Of a DNA stretch of 55,770 nt, positions 34,555 to 44,152 are shown piece after piece. The position numbers and the translations under genes were made by a program. Origin of the DNA: an uncultured Oscillospiraceae bacterium. GTDB lineage: Bacteria > Bacillota > Clostridia > Oscillospirales > Acutalibacteraceae. The stretch spans positions 1 to 55,770 of the forward strand of contig UQGM01000014.1 of assembly GCA_900540535.1 (NCBI GenBank), read 5' to 3'. Positions within the stretch are counted from its first letter, which is position 1. Every line of letters starts with the position of its first letter. A model generated the notes under the pieces. That model saw nothing but the letters and a program-made list of their open reading frames with translations. It was not told the DNA's origin and made no database searches.

Positions 34555-37500
34555 TTGAAGAAAAGCAAACGATTAATTGGCGTCCTTCTGGCGGTAATAA
34601 TCCTGCTTGTAAGCATACAGGCAGCTTTTGTTGCCGGAGCAGCAGAAGCCAATTCAATCAAAGTTGCCACTATCTCGGACATCCGTTATCAATCGGGTGC
34701 TACTGATAAAGAGGGACTTTTGCTTTCCAAGAGCGCTGCTATGCTTGACGCTGCTATTGCAAAGGTCAAGAACAGCAACGCTGACGTGCTGCTTGTAACC
34801 GGTGATTTAACCAACAACGGCAGCAAGTCTTCACACAACTATGTAGCTGAAAAGCTTGCAGAAGTTGAAGCGGAAGGTATTCCTGTTTACGTAATTCCTG
34901 GTGAACACGATGTTCGTGAAGGCGGCACTCTCACTGCGGTATCAAAGTCTGTTTTTGAGGAAATCTATAAGGATTTCGGTTATAGCGAATCCAAACAGGA
35001 TCCCAATTCAGCCTCTTATGTCGCAGATCTGGGAAATGGCTTTGAAGTTGTCATGAGCGACTCTGTCGCAGCTGACGGTCAAGGTCAGATGACCCAGTGG
35101 GTAGTGGATCAGGCAAAATCAGGAATCAACAGCGGTAAAACTGTTTTTGCAGCTTCCCACCATCCTATAGTTACAAGGAGCAGTGTTGATAGAATATTCA
35201 TCGATCTGCTTCACACACTGTCGAACGTTGAGCTTGAGCTTGGCGGAAAGTTCAAGATCTATACAAATGATCCTGATCAGGCGGCAGCAAGTCTCGGTCT
35301 TGTAGACCGTACATGTGTACTTAACAACTCCGGCGCATTGCTGGATGCAGGCGTTAAGTATCTCTTCTCCGGTCACGGAGGAACACTCAGCGTAAGCGGT
35401 ACATCTACTACAAACGGTGCACAGCTTTACGACATCATGTCAGGTTCACTTGTAAATGCATCTGCTTCTGTTCGTTACACAACCCTGTATAAGGGCACTG
35501 ATAACATGAAACAGCAGCGTGCAGAGTTTACAACTGATATGATAACTTCAGCACAGGGCGTTGACAATGTTGAGCAGGCAGCTCATGCAGCTCTTAAAGC
35601 GTACATGCCCACTGAGGTTGACAATGCAATCAGCACTGCCGAAAAGGTTATCGCACACCTTATTCCGGCAATTAAGCCCAATATTCAGAATGTTGTAAGA
35701 AATCTGGATTTTGCTGCTTTGGGAGTATCAATCCCCAGCATTGCAGACGGAATAGTTCAAGATGTTAAAAATGATTTGGCCAGCAGTTATGTAGGTCCTC
35801 TTTTTGATATTTTGGGTAATTCCACAAAGCTGCATAATATCATAACCGATTTACGCAGCGCCCTTGAAGCGATGGATTTCAACGGTCAGGATCTTTACGG
35901 ATTCCTTACAGATGTATTCATCACCATTCAGAAGGGTGACGGTAAAACTCCAGCATCAGTTGAAGGCATTTTTGAAGCTATTCGCAACAAAGAGCCTGAA
36001 ATGCTGGTAGGACTTATTAATTCTTTTGCTGATAACTTCGATCCTACAAATTTTGTAAATCTTCTCAACGAAGTACTTGATCTTAGGTTCAATAAGGGTT
36101 ACGCAGCAGGAATTGCAAAAATCGATGTACAGCTCAGACCACTTCTGGCAGGACCTTATAAGGTCGTAAGCGTTGTTGATCCAATCGACCTTTGGGGAAT
36201 ACTTGATGGGGCCGTTACTCTTCCTGGTGGAAAGACAGTAAGCTCAGTTGTTCGTCCTTTGGTCAACGACCTTATTCTTGGTGGTCCTAATGATCCGACC
36301 ACTAAGCAAACTCCCCAGAGATTCACTCAGAATCTTAAAGCCAATGCCGAACAGATTGTAAACCTTCTTTTCGACTTCGGTGTAGGAGATCTTATCGGTA
36401 CAAACGTATTTGCTCAGGGACAGAAGGGTGCTGTTGTAGCACGTACAATCACATTCGAGGAATTCAGTGCAAACCTTGACAGACTTATTCCCAATAACGA
36501 TGTCACATCTCTGAATCCTGCTGACTGGGATGCAGTAAGAGATGTTCTCAATGCTGCCGGACGCTTTACAGCAGAACAGCTTGCATCAGTAAATGATGTT
36601 CTTGTTCCGGCAACTGACACAGATCCTGCTGTGACTCAGCTCGACAAACTTAATGAACTTGCAAACGCAGAGTTCTATAAGGGAGTTGCAGATGCATTTA
36701 CTGTAAAGGTAAACGCCTTACCTGCAACAGGATCCCTTACGCTTGATAATGCCGCTGAAGTTTATGCTCTTCAGCTCGAATATGACCAGTTCTATTCTGA
36801 GATAAAGGCAAATATCAGCGAAGATACAGTTGCAAAACTGAACGCAGCAGTTGCAAAGATCCGTTCACTTGAAAACTATGATCCTGCCGTTGATGCTGTT
36901 ATTGAAAAAATCAATGCAATCGGCAAGGTAACAGTTGACAGTGAAGCAGCTATCAAGGAAGCACGTGATGCATATAATGCACTCGAGCTTCGTCAGAAGA
37001 AGTTGGTTACCAACTACGATGTTCTTGTTGCAGCTGAGGCTGCTTTAGAAGCTGCTAAGGAAAATGCAGTTATAATCAAGGCTGTTGAAGATAAGATTGC
37101 CGCAATCGGCGAAGTTACATATACTTCAGCATCCAAGATTAAGATAGACCTTGCCCGTGCCGCTTATGATGCACTTGATGATGAACTCAAGGCAAGCGTA
37201 AGCAACTATGAAGTTCTCACAGCTGCTGAGGCACGCTATGCAGAGCTTAAGGCTGAACAGGAAGATGCAGCAGCTGTTGCACCTGTAATTGCCAAAATTA
37301 ACGCAATCGGTAAGGTTACAATTAACAGTAAGGCTCTTATTGAGGCAGCAGAAGCAGCTTATGCAGAGCTTACTGAGTCACAGAAAGCTCTTGTAACTAA
37401 CTATGATGTTCTTGTTGCAGCAAGAGCAGCCTATGACGAACTTGTTCAGGCTGAACAGGGTGATAAAGCAGCAGCACAGGCAGTTATTGATAAGATTAAT

Positions 37501-39048
37501 GCAATCGGCACAGTAACTCTTGAAAGTGAAGCTGCAATCGCTCAGGCAAGAGAAGCTTATGATAAGCTTACTCCTGCACAGAAGACACTTGTAACAAACT
37601 ATGCGGTTCTTACAAATGCAGAAGCAACTTATGCAGCACTTGTAAAGCAGCAGGCAGATGAAGCGGCAGCAAAATCTGTTGAAGAACTCATTGATGCAAT
37701 CGGTGAAGTAACCATTGAGAAGGAAGATCAGATTACTGCTGCAAGAGATGCTTACAATGCTCTTACATCAGATCAGAAACGACTTGTTTCAAATCTTTCT
37801 GTTCTTACAGATGCCGAGGCACAGCTGAGCGTACTTAAAAACGACTTCCTCTTTGAGGATGCGGCAACAGGTATTACTCTTCGTGCAGACAGCGGTGTTC
37901 TTCCCGCAGATACCGTTATGACAGTTAAATCAATTGTCAGCGGAGATATTTATGATGCAATCCTTGCCAAGGGATACAGTGCAATCCGTCTTTATGACAT
38001 TGCTCTTACATCCGGCGATTCAGAAGCAGTACCTTCAAAGGCTGTAAGAATTTCTGTTCCTCAGTTTGCAGCAAATACAGCAGTATTTGCAGTTTCAGAG
38101 GATGGAACCCTTACTCCTGTTGAGGCAGTACTTGAAAACGGTGTATTTACATTTACATCAGATGATGCAGGAATGTTTGTTGTTGCACAGTCTAAGGTTT
38201 ATGTAAACACTGAAGCTCTTGAAGCAGCAATTGCCGCTTTTGAAAAGCTCAATCCCTCAGAATATGATGAGATAGCTTTCGCAAAGGCAGATGCAGCTTA
38301 CAGAGCAGCTAAGGCTGAGCTTGAAGCTAATTATGAGCTTACAGCTGCAAATCAGAGAAAGATTGATGCAGCAACAGCAGCACTTAATGATGCAGTTGCA
38401 GCTCTTCGTTATCTCCCTGCAGACATTTCTCAGCTTAACACAGCTCTTTATGCAGCCAAGATGCTCAACACTGCTGACTATCTTGACTTTACAGCGGTTG
38501 CTAAAGCAATAGCTGCTGCTGAAGATTTCCTTGCTGGCGAATACGACATCCGAGATCAGGCTGAAGTAGACAAACTTGCAAAGGATATCAATGATGCAGT
38601 AGCAGCTCTCAAGTTTGCTCCCGCAGACTTCACAGCTATTGACAATGCTCTTGCAAAGGTTCCGAAGGATCTTCAGAATTACACTGATGAATCTGTCGCA
38701 GCTCTTAACGAGGCAGTTAATGCAGCTAAAGAAGCTAAGAACACAATAACTCGTGAAGATAAAGATTGGGAAGCAAAAGTTGAAGCATATGCACAGGCAG
38801 TTCTTGATGCTATCGCAGGCCTTGAGAAGCCCGATGTAACTTATGCAGATACTTCTATGCTCGAGATGGCAATTGACATTGCAGCTCTTTATAATCCCAG
38901 CGATTATGTAGATTTCTCCGGCGTTGAGGCAGCTATCATTGCTGCACAGACTCTTCTTGACTCAAAGCCCACAGCCGACAGACAGGCAGAAGTTGACGCT
39001 GCTGAGATGGCAATCTATGACGCAATTGCAGTTCTTGAATGGGCATAA
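34555..39048 (+). CDS. Giant secreted protein: degenerate metallophosphoesterase domain plus helical repeats
   Basis: A 1,497-residue secreted protein that starts with TTG (GGAGG nine bases upstream) and a Sec signal peptide (about 1-31). Residues ~36-300 have the calcineurin-phosphoesterase layout, but key residues are changed: SDIRYQ (canonical His replaced by Arg), VTGDLTNNG kept, IPGEHDVR in place of GNHD, SHHP kept, and SGHGGTL in place of GHxH. A ~470-residue helical stretch follows, then five ~66-residue repeats with the KINAIGKVT...LVTNYDVL pattern (nt 36880-37845), a beta domain (about 1100-1215), and FIVAR-like helical repeats to the end. No cell-wall anchor seen. Possibly an inactive, binding-only enzyme fold on a surface stalk. 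Confidence 0.8.
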   Translation: MKKSKRLIGVLLAVIILLVSIQAAFVAGAAEANSIKVATISDIRYQSGATDKEGLLLSKSAAMLDAAIAKVKNSNADVLLVTGDLTNNGSKSSHNYVAEKLAEVEAEGIPVYVIPGEHDVREGGTLTAVSKSVFEEIYKDFGYSESKQDPNSASYVADLGNGFEVVMSDSVAADGQGQMTQWVVDQAKSGINSGKTVFAASHHPIVTRSSVDRIFIDLLHTLSNVELELGGKFKIYTNDPDQAAASLGLVDRTCVLNNSGALLDAGVKYLFSGHGGTLSVSGTSTTNGAQLYDIMSGSLVNASASVRYTTLYKGTDNMKQQRAEFTTDMITSAQGVDNVEQAAHAALKAYMPTEVDNAISTAEKVIAHLIPAIKPNIQNVVRNLDFAALGVSIPSIADGIVQDVKNDLASSYVGPLFDILGNSTKLHNIITDLRSALEAMDFNGQDLYGFLTDVFITIQKGDGKTPASVEGIFEAIRNKEPEMLVGLINSFADNFDPTNFVNLLNEVLDLRFNKGYAAGIAKIDVQLRPLLAGPYKVVSVVDPIDLWGILDGAVTLPGGKTVSSVVRPLVNDLILGGPNDPTTKQTPQRFTQNLKANAEQIVNLLFDFGVGDLIGTNVFAQGQKGAVVARTITFEEFSANLDRLIPNNDVTSLNPADWDAVRDVLNAAGRFTAEQLASVNDVLVPATDTDPAVTQLDKLNELANAEFYKGVADAFTVKVNALPATGSLTLDNAAEVYALQLEYDQFYSEIKANISEDTVAKLNAAVAKIRSLENYDPAVDAVIEKINAIGKVTVDSEAAIKEARDAYNALELRQKKLVTNYDVLVAAEAALEAAKENAVIIKAVEDKIAAIGEVTYTSASKIKIDLARAAYDALDDELKASVSNYEVLTAAEARYAELKAEQEDAAAVAPVIAKINAIGKVTINSKALIEAAEAAYAELTESQKALVTNYDVLVAARAAYDELVQAEQGDKAAAQAVIDKINAIGTVTLESEAAIAQAREAYDKLTPAQKTLVTNYAVLTNAEATYAALVKQQADEAAAKSVEELIDAIGEVTIEKEDQITAARDAYNALTSDQKRLVSNLSVLTDAEAQLSVLKNDFLFEDAATGITLRADSGVLPADTVMTVKSIVSGDIYDAILAKGYSAIRLYDIALTSGDSEAVPSKAVRISVPQFAANTAVFAVSEDGTLTPVEAVLENGVFTFTSDDAGMFVVAQSKVYVNTEALEAAIAAFEKLNPSEYDEIAFAKADAAYRAAKAELEANYELTAANQRKIDAATAALNDAVAALRYLPADISQLNTALYAAKMLNTADYLDFTAVAKAIAAAEDFLAGEYDIRDQAEVDKLAKDINDAVAALKFAPADFTAIDNALAKVPKDLQNYTDESVAALNEAVNAAKEAKNTITREDKDWEAKVEAYAQAVLDAIAGLEKPDVTYADTSMLEMAIDIAALYNPSDYVDFSGVEAAIIAAQTLLDSKPTADRQAEVDAAEMAIYDAIAVLEWA
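36880..37845 (+). repeat. Five tandem ~66-codon repeats (INAIG-VT type)
   Basis: Units start near 36898, 37081, 37285, 37480 and 37678, spacing 183-204 bases. Each encodes I-x-x-INAIG-x-VT, A-x-x-AYxAL, LVxNYxVLxxAEA. DNA copies have diverged, so this is an old expansion. Confidence 0.85.
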
Positions 39049-39059
39049 GTTAAAACTTA

Positions 39060-39092
39060 AAATCGTGCCGGGTTTTTATCCCGGTACGATTT
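39060..39092 (+). terminator. Intrinsic terminator between the two giant genes
   Basis: Hairpin AAATCGTGCCGGG / CCCGGTACGATTT with loop TTTTTAT, ending in T residues. Confidence 0.85.
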
Positions 39093-39135
39093 TACCGAGA
39101 GTCTAAATGACTCAGAAAGAGGTGTTTTGAACACA

Positions 39136-42100
39136 ATGAAAGCTAAGAAAGTTTTCTCAGGCAAGAGAATACTTGCTTTAATTTTGGCACTGGTTATGGC
39201 ATTGTCTGTAATGCCCGTAGCCTTTGCAGCTGAACCTACAGGTCCGGTTCAGCAGACGGCCGGCAACCAGGTGGATGGTGTAGATGCAGGCCACTACGTA
39301 TCTTTTAGAGCAGATTATCAGAACTTTGTATTTATCCAGACTCAGGATGATCAGGCTTTCAGATTCCAGTTCAACATGTATGCAAAGAAAAATGCAGGCG
39401 TTAACTACGGTTGGATTTACGCACGTGATGATTCACATCCGCAGACTCTTACAACTGCAATAGGTAAGTCATTTACTGTTGATTGGGATAATTACATTGG
39501 AGCGCTTCCTGGTACTTTTTTTGGAGGAAATGACTGGAGAAGTGCAGTTATTACAGTAAACTTTGTAGCCGATGGCGGAAAAGTTTATGATACCGCTCTT
39601 CAAGTAAATTATGATGGTAGAAGCACCGGCGGTGGTGGACAGACTCATTTAACATGGGATATTCCTCTCAGTGTTACAGTTATCGATAAGCGTGCTCTTA
39701 ACTCTGCAATAGCAGCAGCTAAGGCAGCAGAAGCTGATGCTGAATATTATACCGAAGCAACATGGGGCGATGTAGTAAATGCACTTGCTAACGCTCAGAC
39801 AGTTGCCGGTGATGTTATAGCTCAGCAGAGCGTAATTGATAAGTATGCACAGGCTCTTCAGCTTGCTGTTGATGCTCTTGAATATCAGAGCGCTGATTAC
39901 ACAGCACTTGATGCTGCTAAAGCAGATGCAAAGGCAATCCTTGACAACGAAAAGGTTGACGAAACCTATACAGTTGAATCACTTGCTCTTCTCAGAGAGA
40001 AATATGATGCAGCTCTTCAGGTTCCCGCTGACCTCGACGTACGTCAGCAGGCTCAGATAGACAAAGCAGCTTCCGAGCTTGCAGATGCAGTTGCAGGACT
40101 TGTTAAGTTTGCAAATTATACTTTACTTCAGAGTGCTGTAAACGCTTTTAATAATCTTAATCCGGCATATTTTGATGCCGATGATTTTGCAGCCGTTAAG
40201 GCTCTTGCTGATGAGGCTAAAGAAGCTCTTAAGCCTGAAAACAGACTTCCTGCTACAGAGCAGGCTAAAGTAACAGAGCAGGCAAGAAATCTTCTTGCAG
40301 CTATTAACGGTCTTAAAAAGCTTCCGGCTAACTATGAGGCATTTGATGTAGCAGTTTCCCTTGCTAAAGCAAAGCTTGATTCCTCTGAAATTCAGAACTA
40401 TACTGCAATTTCAGTAAAGGCTCTTGAGGATGCATATCTTGCTTCCGCAAATGTTGAAAGAGATAAGGATATCACTTATCAGGAAACAATCGATGCAGCA
40501 ACAAAGGCTATTACAGACGCTCTTGCAGGTCTTACCCTTAAAGGCGCTGATTATACAAAGCTTGACGCTGCAATCGCTGCTGCTGAAGCAGAGCTTAAGC
40601 GTTCCGATATAGCTGATTTCACAGACGCTTCTGTTCAGGCTCTTAAAGATGCTCTTGCAGCTGCAAAGGGTGTAAGCCGTGAACTTACTGTTGATCAGCA
40701 GAATGTAATTGATGATGCAAGAGATGCTCTTGTAGCAGCAACACATCTTGTTCTTAAAGATGCAGATTATTCTGCACTTGATGCAGCTATTGAAGCACGT
40801 GAGGCTGAGCTTGCAAATGCAAGAGAATCAGGTAAGTACACAGATGCTTCTATGGCACGCCTTGAGGCAGCCATTGGTGTTGCAAAGGCAGTTGACCGCA
40901 CTTATTCAATTAAGGAACAGTCAAAGGTTGACGATGCTGTAAAGGCACTCAACTCTGTACAGCTTGAAAAGAAAGCAGCTGATACAGCAGCTCTTGAAGC
41001 AGCTATTGAGGCAGCCCAGAAGACTCTCAACGAGGCTGGAGACGAGTATACAGACGAGTCAAAGACAGCTCTTGCAGAGGCAATCAAAAAAGCACGTGAA
41101 GTTCTTGCAACTTACGGCGGAGACGTTGATAATCAGGCAATTATAGATAAGGCTGTTACAGACCTTGAGGCTGTAAAGCTCCAGCTCAAAAAGGCTGACT
41201 ATACAGACCTTGACGCAGCTATCAAAGCAGCAGAGGATTTCCTTGCAGATCCTGAGACAGAAGAACTTTACACTCCTGAAGCAATTCAGAAGGTAAAGGA
41301 TGCTCTTGATGCTGCAAACGCAGTTGACCGTGATCTTACAATTAATGATCAGGCTGTAGTTGATAATGCAACAGATTCTCTTGTTAATGCAATGCCCGGC
41401 GACAGCGGATACAAAGAGGCAAACCTTGAAGCTCTTGTAGCAGCAATCGCAGCAGCAGATGAGAAACTTGCAGCAGAGGATATCGCTGATTACACAGAGG
41501 AATCCATTGCAGCTCTCAAAGCAGCTCGTGACGATGCTCAGGCAATGGTTGATCGTAAGCCCAGCATTAAAGAGCAGGATGATGTAAATGCAAAGGCAGC
41601 AGCTCTTAACGCTATGGAACTTACTCTTAAGGGTGCAGATTACAGTGCACTTGAGGCAGCAGTTGAAAAGGCAACTTCCGATTATGCTAAAGCTGAGGCA
41701 AGCGGACTTTATACAGAAGCTTCACTTCAGGAACTTATGGCTGCTATAATTTCTGCAAATGCACTTCTTGATAATCGTACTCTTACTATCAAAGAGCAGA
41801 ATATAGTTGATAACGCAGCAGCAGCTCTCAAAGTCGAGCTTACTTATAAGAATGCTGATCTTTCAGAGCTTGTAAAGGCTATTGCAGCAGCAGAAGCTAA
41901 GATGGCAGCTCCCGGATACGGAGATTATACACTTGCTTCCAGACAGGCTCTTGAGGCTGCACTTGCAGAGGCAAAGGCTCTTCGTGACGAGATGCCCAAC
42001 ATTCTCAGACAGGCTGACGTAGACGCAGCTGCAGAGAAGCTCAACAATGTTAAGCTTTCACTTCAGGGTGCTGACTACACTGCTCTTGATGAGATAATTG

Positions 42101-42639
42101 CAGAAGCAAAGGCTCTTCTCGAAACAAATCTTTCCGATAAGTATACAAATGTTTCAATTGATGTTATGAAGGCAGCACTTGTTGAGGCCGAGAACATCGA
42201 CAGAGAACTTGATGTAAGCGATCAGGATTACGTTGATGCAGCAGCACAGGCTCTTCGCAATGCAATCGATGCACTTAATCCTTACAATAAGGTAACAGGT
42301 GTACAGATTACACAGAACGGTCAGGTTGTTGACGGCGATGTTGCTTATGTAAAGGTTCCTTGGTATAAGACATACAAGAGCCAGTCCACAACACTTGGCT
42401 ATCAGCTTAGCAGTGATGCTAATGTAGCAAGCGTTAAGTGGGAACTTGCAAACTGGTCTGTTGAAAATCCCGAAGCTGACATTATTGACAATGGCGACGG
42501 TACAGTTACAATTAAGCCAAACGGTAAGGGCATCGGAGCTCGTTCCTGCTGGGTAAAGGTTACTGTTACTGACGTTAACGGCAACACAGTTGAAGATATC
42601 GTAAAGGTACGTTTCTACAACTGGGATTGGCAGAAATAA
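39136..42639 (+). CDS. Giant secreted protein with about twelve FIVAR-like repeats and Ig-like C-terminus
   Basis: A 1,167-residue secreted protein with signal peptide MKAKKVFSGKRILALILALV... cleaved near AFAAE. Residues ~33-180 form a unique beta-rich N-terminal domain (with KSFTVDWDNYIGALPG). From ~185 to ~1,045 run about twelve helical repeats of 71-75 residues of FIVAR-like type (ADYTALDAAIAAAEAEL, YTDASVQALKDAL, LTVDQQNVIDDA). The last ~115 residues are an Ig-like domain (VTGVQITQNGQVV to VKVRFYNW). ATG 39136 is preferred to TTG 39127, which would be only two bases from AGAGGTG. FIVAR domains occur in surface adhesins; no LPXTG anchor here. Also related in repeat type to the gene upstream, but separately transcribed. 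Confidence 0.82.
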   Translation: MKAKKVFSGKRILALILALVMALSVMPVAFAAEPTGPVQQTAGNQVDGVDAGHYVSFRADYQNFVFIQTQDDQAFRFQFNMYAKKNAGVNYGWIYARDDSHPQTLTTAIGKSFTVDWDNYIGALPGTFFGGNDWRSAVITVNFVADGGKVYDTALQVNYDGRSTGGGGQTHLTWDIPLSVTVIDKRALNSAIAAAKAAEADAEYYTEATWGDVVNALANAQTVAGDVIAQQSVIDKYAQALQLAVDALEYQSADYTALDAAKADAKAILDNEKVDETYTVESLALLREKYDAALQVPADLDVRQQAQIDKAASELADAVAGLVKFANYTLLQSAVNAFNNLNPAYFDADDFAAVKALADEAKEALKPENRLPATEQAKVTEQARNLLAAINGLKKLPANYEAFDVAVSLAKAKLDSSEIQNYTAISVKALEDAYLASANVERDKDITYQETIDAATKAITDALAGLTLKGADYTKLDAAIAAAEAELKRSDIADFTDASVQALKDALAAAKGVSRELTVDQQNVIDDARDALVAATHLVLKDADYSALDAAIEAREAELANARESGKYTDASMARLEAAIGVAKAVDRTYSIKEQSKVDDAVKALNSVQLEKKAADTAALEAAIEAAQKTLNEAGDEYTDESKTALAEAIKKAREVLATYGGDVDNQAIIDKAVTDLEAVKLQLKKADYTDLDAAIKAAEDFLADPETEELYTPEAIQKVKDALDAANAVDRDLTINDQAVVDNATDSLVNAMPGDSGYKEANLEALVAAIAAADEKLAAEDIADYTEESIAALKAARDDAQAMVDRKPSIKEQDDVNAKAAALNAMELTLKGADYSALEAAVEKATSDYAKAEASGLYTEASLQELMAAIISANALLDNRTLTIKEQNIVDNAAAALKVELTYKNADLSELVKAIAAAEAKMAAPGYGDYTLASRQALEAALAEAKALRDEMPNILRQADVDAAAEKLNNVKLSLQGADYTALDEIIAEAKALLETNLSDKYTNVSIDVMKAALVEAENIDRELDVSDQDYVDAAAQALRNAIDALNPYNKVTGVQITQNGQVVDGDVAYVKVPWYKTYKSQSTTLGYQLSSDANVASVKWELANWSVENPEADIIDNGDGTVTIKPNGKGIGARSCWVKVTVTDVNGNTVEDIVKVRFYNWDWQK
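39690..42290 (+). repeat. About twelve tandem FIVAR-like repeats, 71-75 codons each
   Basis: Repeat units can be followed by the recurring GCTGATTACACAG-type codons near 39892, 40116, 40329, 40548, 40761, 40979, 41193, 41419, 41635, 41855 and 42070, spacing 213-226 bases, with one more at the start. The helix pattern is A-D-Y-x-x-L-D-x-A-I-x-x-A. Confidence 0.85.
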
Positions 42640-42676
42640 TCAGTTTAATAAAAGCTGAATATTAAAAGCTGAAAAG

Positions 42677-42709
42677 GGGCTTCCCGTATTTTGCGGGAAG
42701 CCCTTGTTT
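42677..42709 (+). terminator. Intrinsic terminator after the FIVAR-repeat gene
   Basis: Hairpin GGGCTTCCCG / CGGGAAGCCC followed by TTGTTT. Confidence 0.85.
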
Positions 42710-42725
42710 ACAATATGTGTAAAAT

Positions 42726-42758
42726 AAAATGGACTTCAGTTTATCTGAAGTCCATTTT
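42726..42758. terminator. Bidirectional terminator-like hairpin
   Basis: Perfect 14-bp arms AAAATGGACTTCAG / CTGAAGTCCATTTT; also ends the membrane protein gene on the minus strand. Confidence 0.8.
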
Positions 42759-42781
42759 AATTATTTTATAAGATTTTTATG

Positions 42782-43354
42782 CTAATCTTTTGCTTCAATA
42801 AGCTTTTTTGCTTTTTGATGTTTGGTCGTAGAAACCAAATCTGCAATAACAAAGATACATAGAACAGGAAGAAGTACGATTGTGTAGATAGCGTCTTTGG
42901 CACCGTCCCGTGCGTGAGTAGAAAGCATGCCGTATCCTAATAAAGTGAAAGTAAAGTAAACTGCATTTATGCAGAGAATACCATAAGCAGAAGTTCTTTT
43001 GGATGTAATGAAACCATGGATAACCAAAAGGATTCCTAAAACTCCCATTATCACCAAAATATAAAGTCCAATCGAGAGAAATGAAAGTGATGCAATGGCG
43101 GCGAATGATATTATAATACCTGTCAGACCTGCATAGGCTGTTTGAGAGCGGCTTTTGCTTTTTTCAAAAACAGACATCAAATAGTAAATGAAAGTGATTA
43201 TAAACGGTATGCAAACCAAGACACCTAAAAATATTTCATCTACCTTTTTTGAGAAAAAAACAGCTGCAATTATCAGAAACAGTTCCTCAATAATGAGCAA
43301 TGCAGTCAGAAACCATCCTTTGTTTATAAATGATTTAAGATTTACATTTTTCAT
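42782..43354 (-). CDS. Polytopic membrane protein of unknown function
   Basis: A 190-residue protein with about six hydrophobic helices (near 15-33, 40-62, 75-93, 97-113, 120-140, 155-175) and a lysine-rich C-terminus; no enzyme motif seen. The second ATG (43354) is preferred because AAGGAG abuts the first. Monocistronic, ended by the bidirectional hairpin at its 3' end. Function not assigned. Confidence 0.6.
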   Translation of the reverse strand: MKNVNLKSFINKGWFLTALLIIEELFLIIAAVFFSKKVDEIFLGVLVCIPFIITFIYYLMSVFEKSKSRSQTAYAGLTGIIISFAAIASLSFLSIGLYILVIMGVLGILLVIHGFITSKRTSAYGILCINAVYFTFTLLGYGMLSTHARDGAKDAIYTIVLLPVLCIFVIADLVSTTKHQKAKKLIEAKD

Positions 43355-43363
43355 TATTTTCAT

Positions 43364-43614
43364 CTCCTTATTAAATTTTATTTTTTTACTTAATTCCTAT
43401 AATCACCCCCATAGGATTATTAAAGTGTTTGTATTTATAAATGATATTACATAAAACTATTCTTAATTTGTAATTTTATAGTATTATCTTTACTCTTTAA
43501 AATCAACCTGAATAATGTACAATTAAGCTTTTTGTATTATAGAAGAGTTTAACAAAGATAGTGACGCTACAAAATGTATACACATCAAAACACAGTGGAA
43601 AACCTGTGATAATA
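43364..43614. other. AT-rich intergenic region
   Basis: About 250 bases with no coding potential and no recognised element beyond AT-rich promoter-like runs upstream of the membrane-protein gene. Confidence 0.4.
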
Positions 43615-43652
43615 AAAAATATCCATTGCAAATTAATGCAACGGATATTTTT
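43615..43652. terminator. Intrinsic terminator of the DUF2975/HTH/lipoprotein operon
   Basis: Hairpin AAAAATATCC-ATTGCA / TGCAAC-GGATATTTTT with one mismatch; T-rich on the minus strand side. Confidence 0.82.
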
Positions 43653-43660
43653 AAGTTTTT

Positions 43661-44149
43661 TTATGTGTCAAGTTCAAGATAATACAGCATTTGATTATCG
43701 GCATCAAATACTGCCAGTGATAAATTGAAAGAGCCTCTGTCGAATATCTTTGTATCATCACGTGGGTTCTCGGACTCAGCATGCCTGTCATAAAAAGTAT
43801 AAAAGCCATTTTCTATCTGCGGTACGAAAGTTTTTCCGCTGTCGGCTTTATTTTCTCCTATTGTTTCATATAGTAAAGTTTCTACATTGGGAGAAAGGGG
43901 CACTTGTTTCCAGACATGACTGCTTTTTATAGTATTTTCAATATCTGTGTTTGAGCAGTCATATATTTCACATTTGAGTCCGTCACCGTGAAATCCGCCG
44001 TGGGTATCGTATACTGAAAGGGGCTTGTAATCTGATAAATCTATTCCGGTAATTTCTTTATATTCTTCACCTGTGTTGGTTGTGCATCCGGCAAGGACAA
44101 TGAGAAGCAGAAAAGGTACCAATATTATAGATAATCTGCATTTCTTCAT
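43661..44149 (-). CDS. Putative lipoprotein of unknown function
   Basis: A 162-residue lipoprotein: signal peptide MKKCRLSIILVPFLLLIVLA then lipobox LAGC (Cys22). The mature part includes GIDLSDYKPLSVYDTHGGFHGDG and an acidic, aromatic C-terminal half (NGFYTFYDRHAESENPRDDTK, LAVFDADNQMLYYLELDT). No family recognised. It is the last of a three-gene operon with a YozG-type HTH regulator (3 bases apart) and DUF2975 protein, so it may act in the same stress or envelope response. Confidence 0.6.
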   Translation of the reverse strand: MKKCRLSIILVPFLLLIVLAGCTTNTGEEYKEITGIDLSDYKPLSVYDTHGGFHGDGLKCEIYDCSNTDIENTIKSSHVWKQVPLSPNVETLLYETIGENKADSGKTFVPQIENGFYTFYDRHAESENPRDDTKIFDRGSFNLSLAVFDADNQMLYYLELDT

Positions 44150-44152
44150 AAA

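Noticed and set aside
38291..41146. Leu/Gln-rich frames in the +2 frame of the repeat proteins.
   Set aside because: Low-complexity products of the Ala/Asp-rich repeat codons, no ribosome site or independent support.
36880..42290. Regular repeats considered as a CRISPR array.
   Set aside because: Units are ~200-220 bases, fully coding, in frame and diverged; no short identical repeats with unique spacers and no cas genes.
10555..42639. LPXTG, SLH, GW or choline-binding anchors in the four giant secreted proteins.
   Set aside because: None was visible at the C-termini or elsewhere; no sortase gene in the window.
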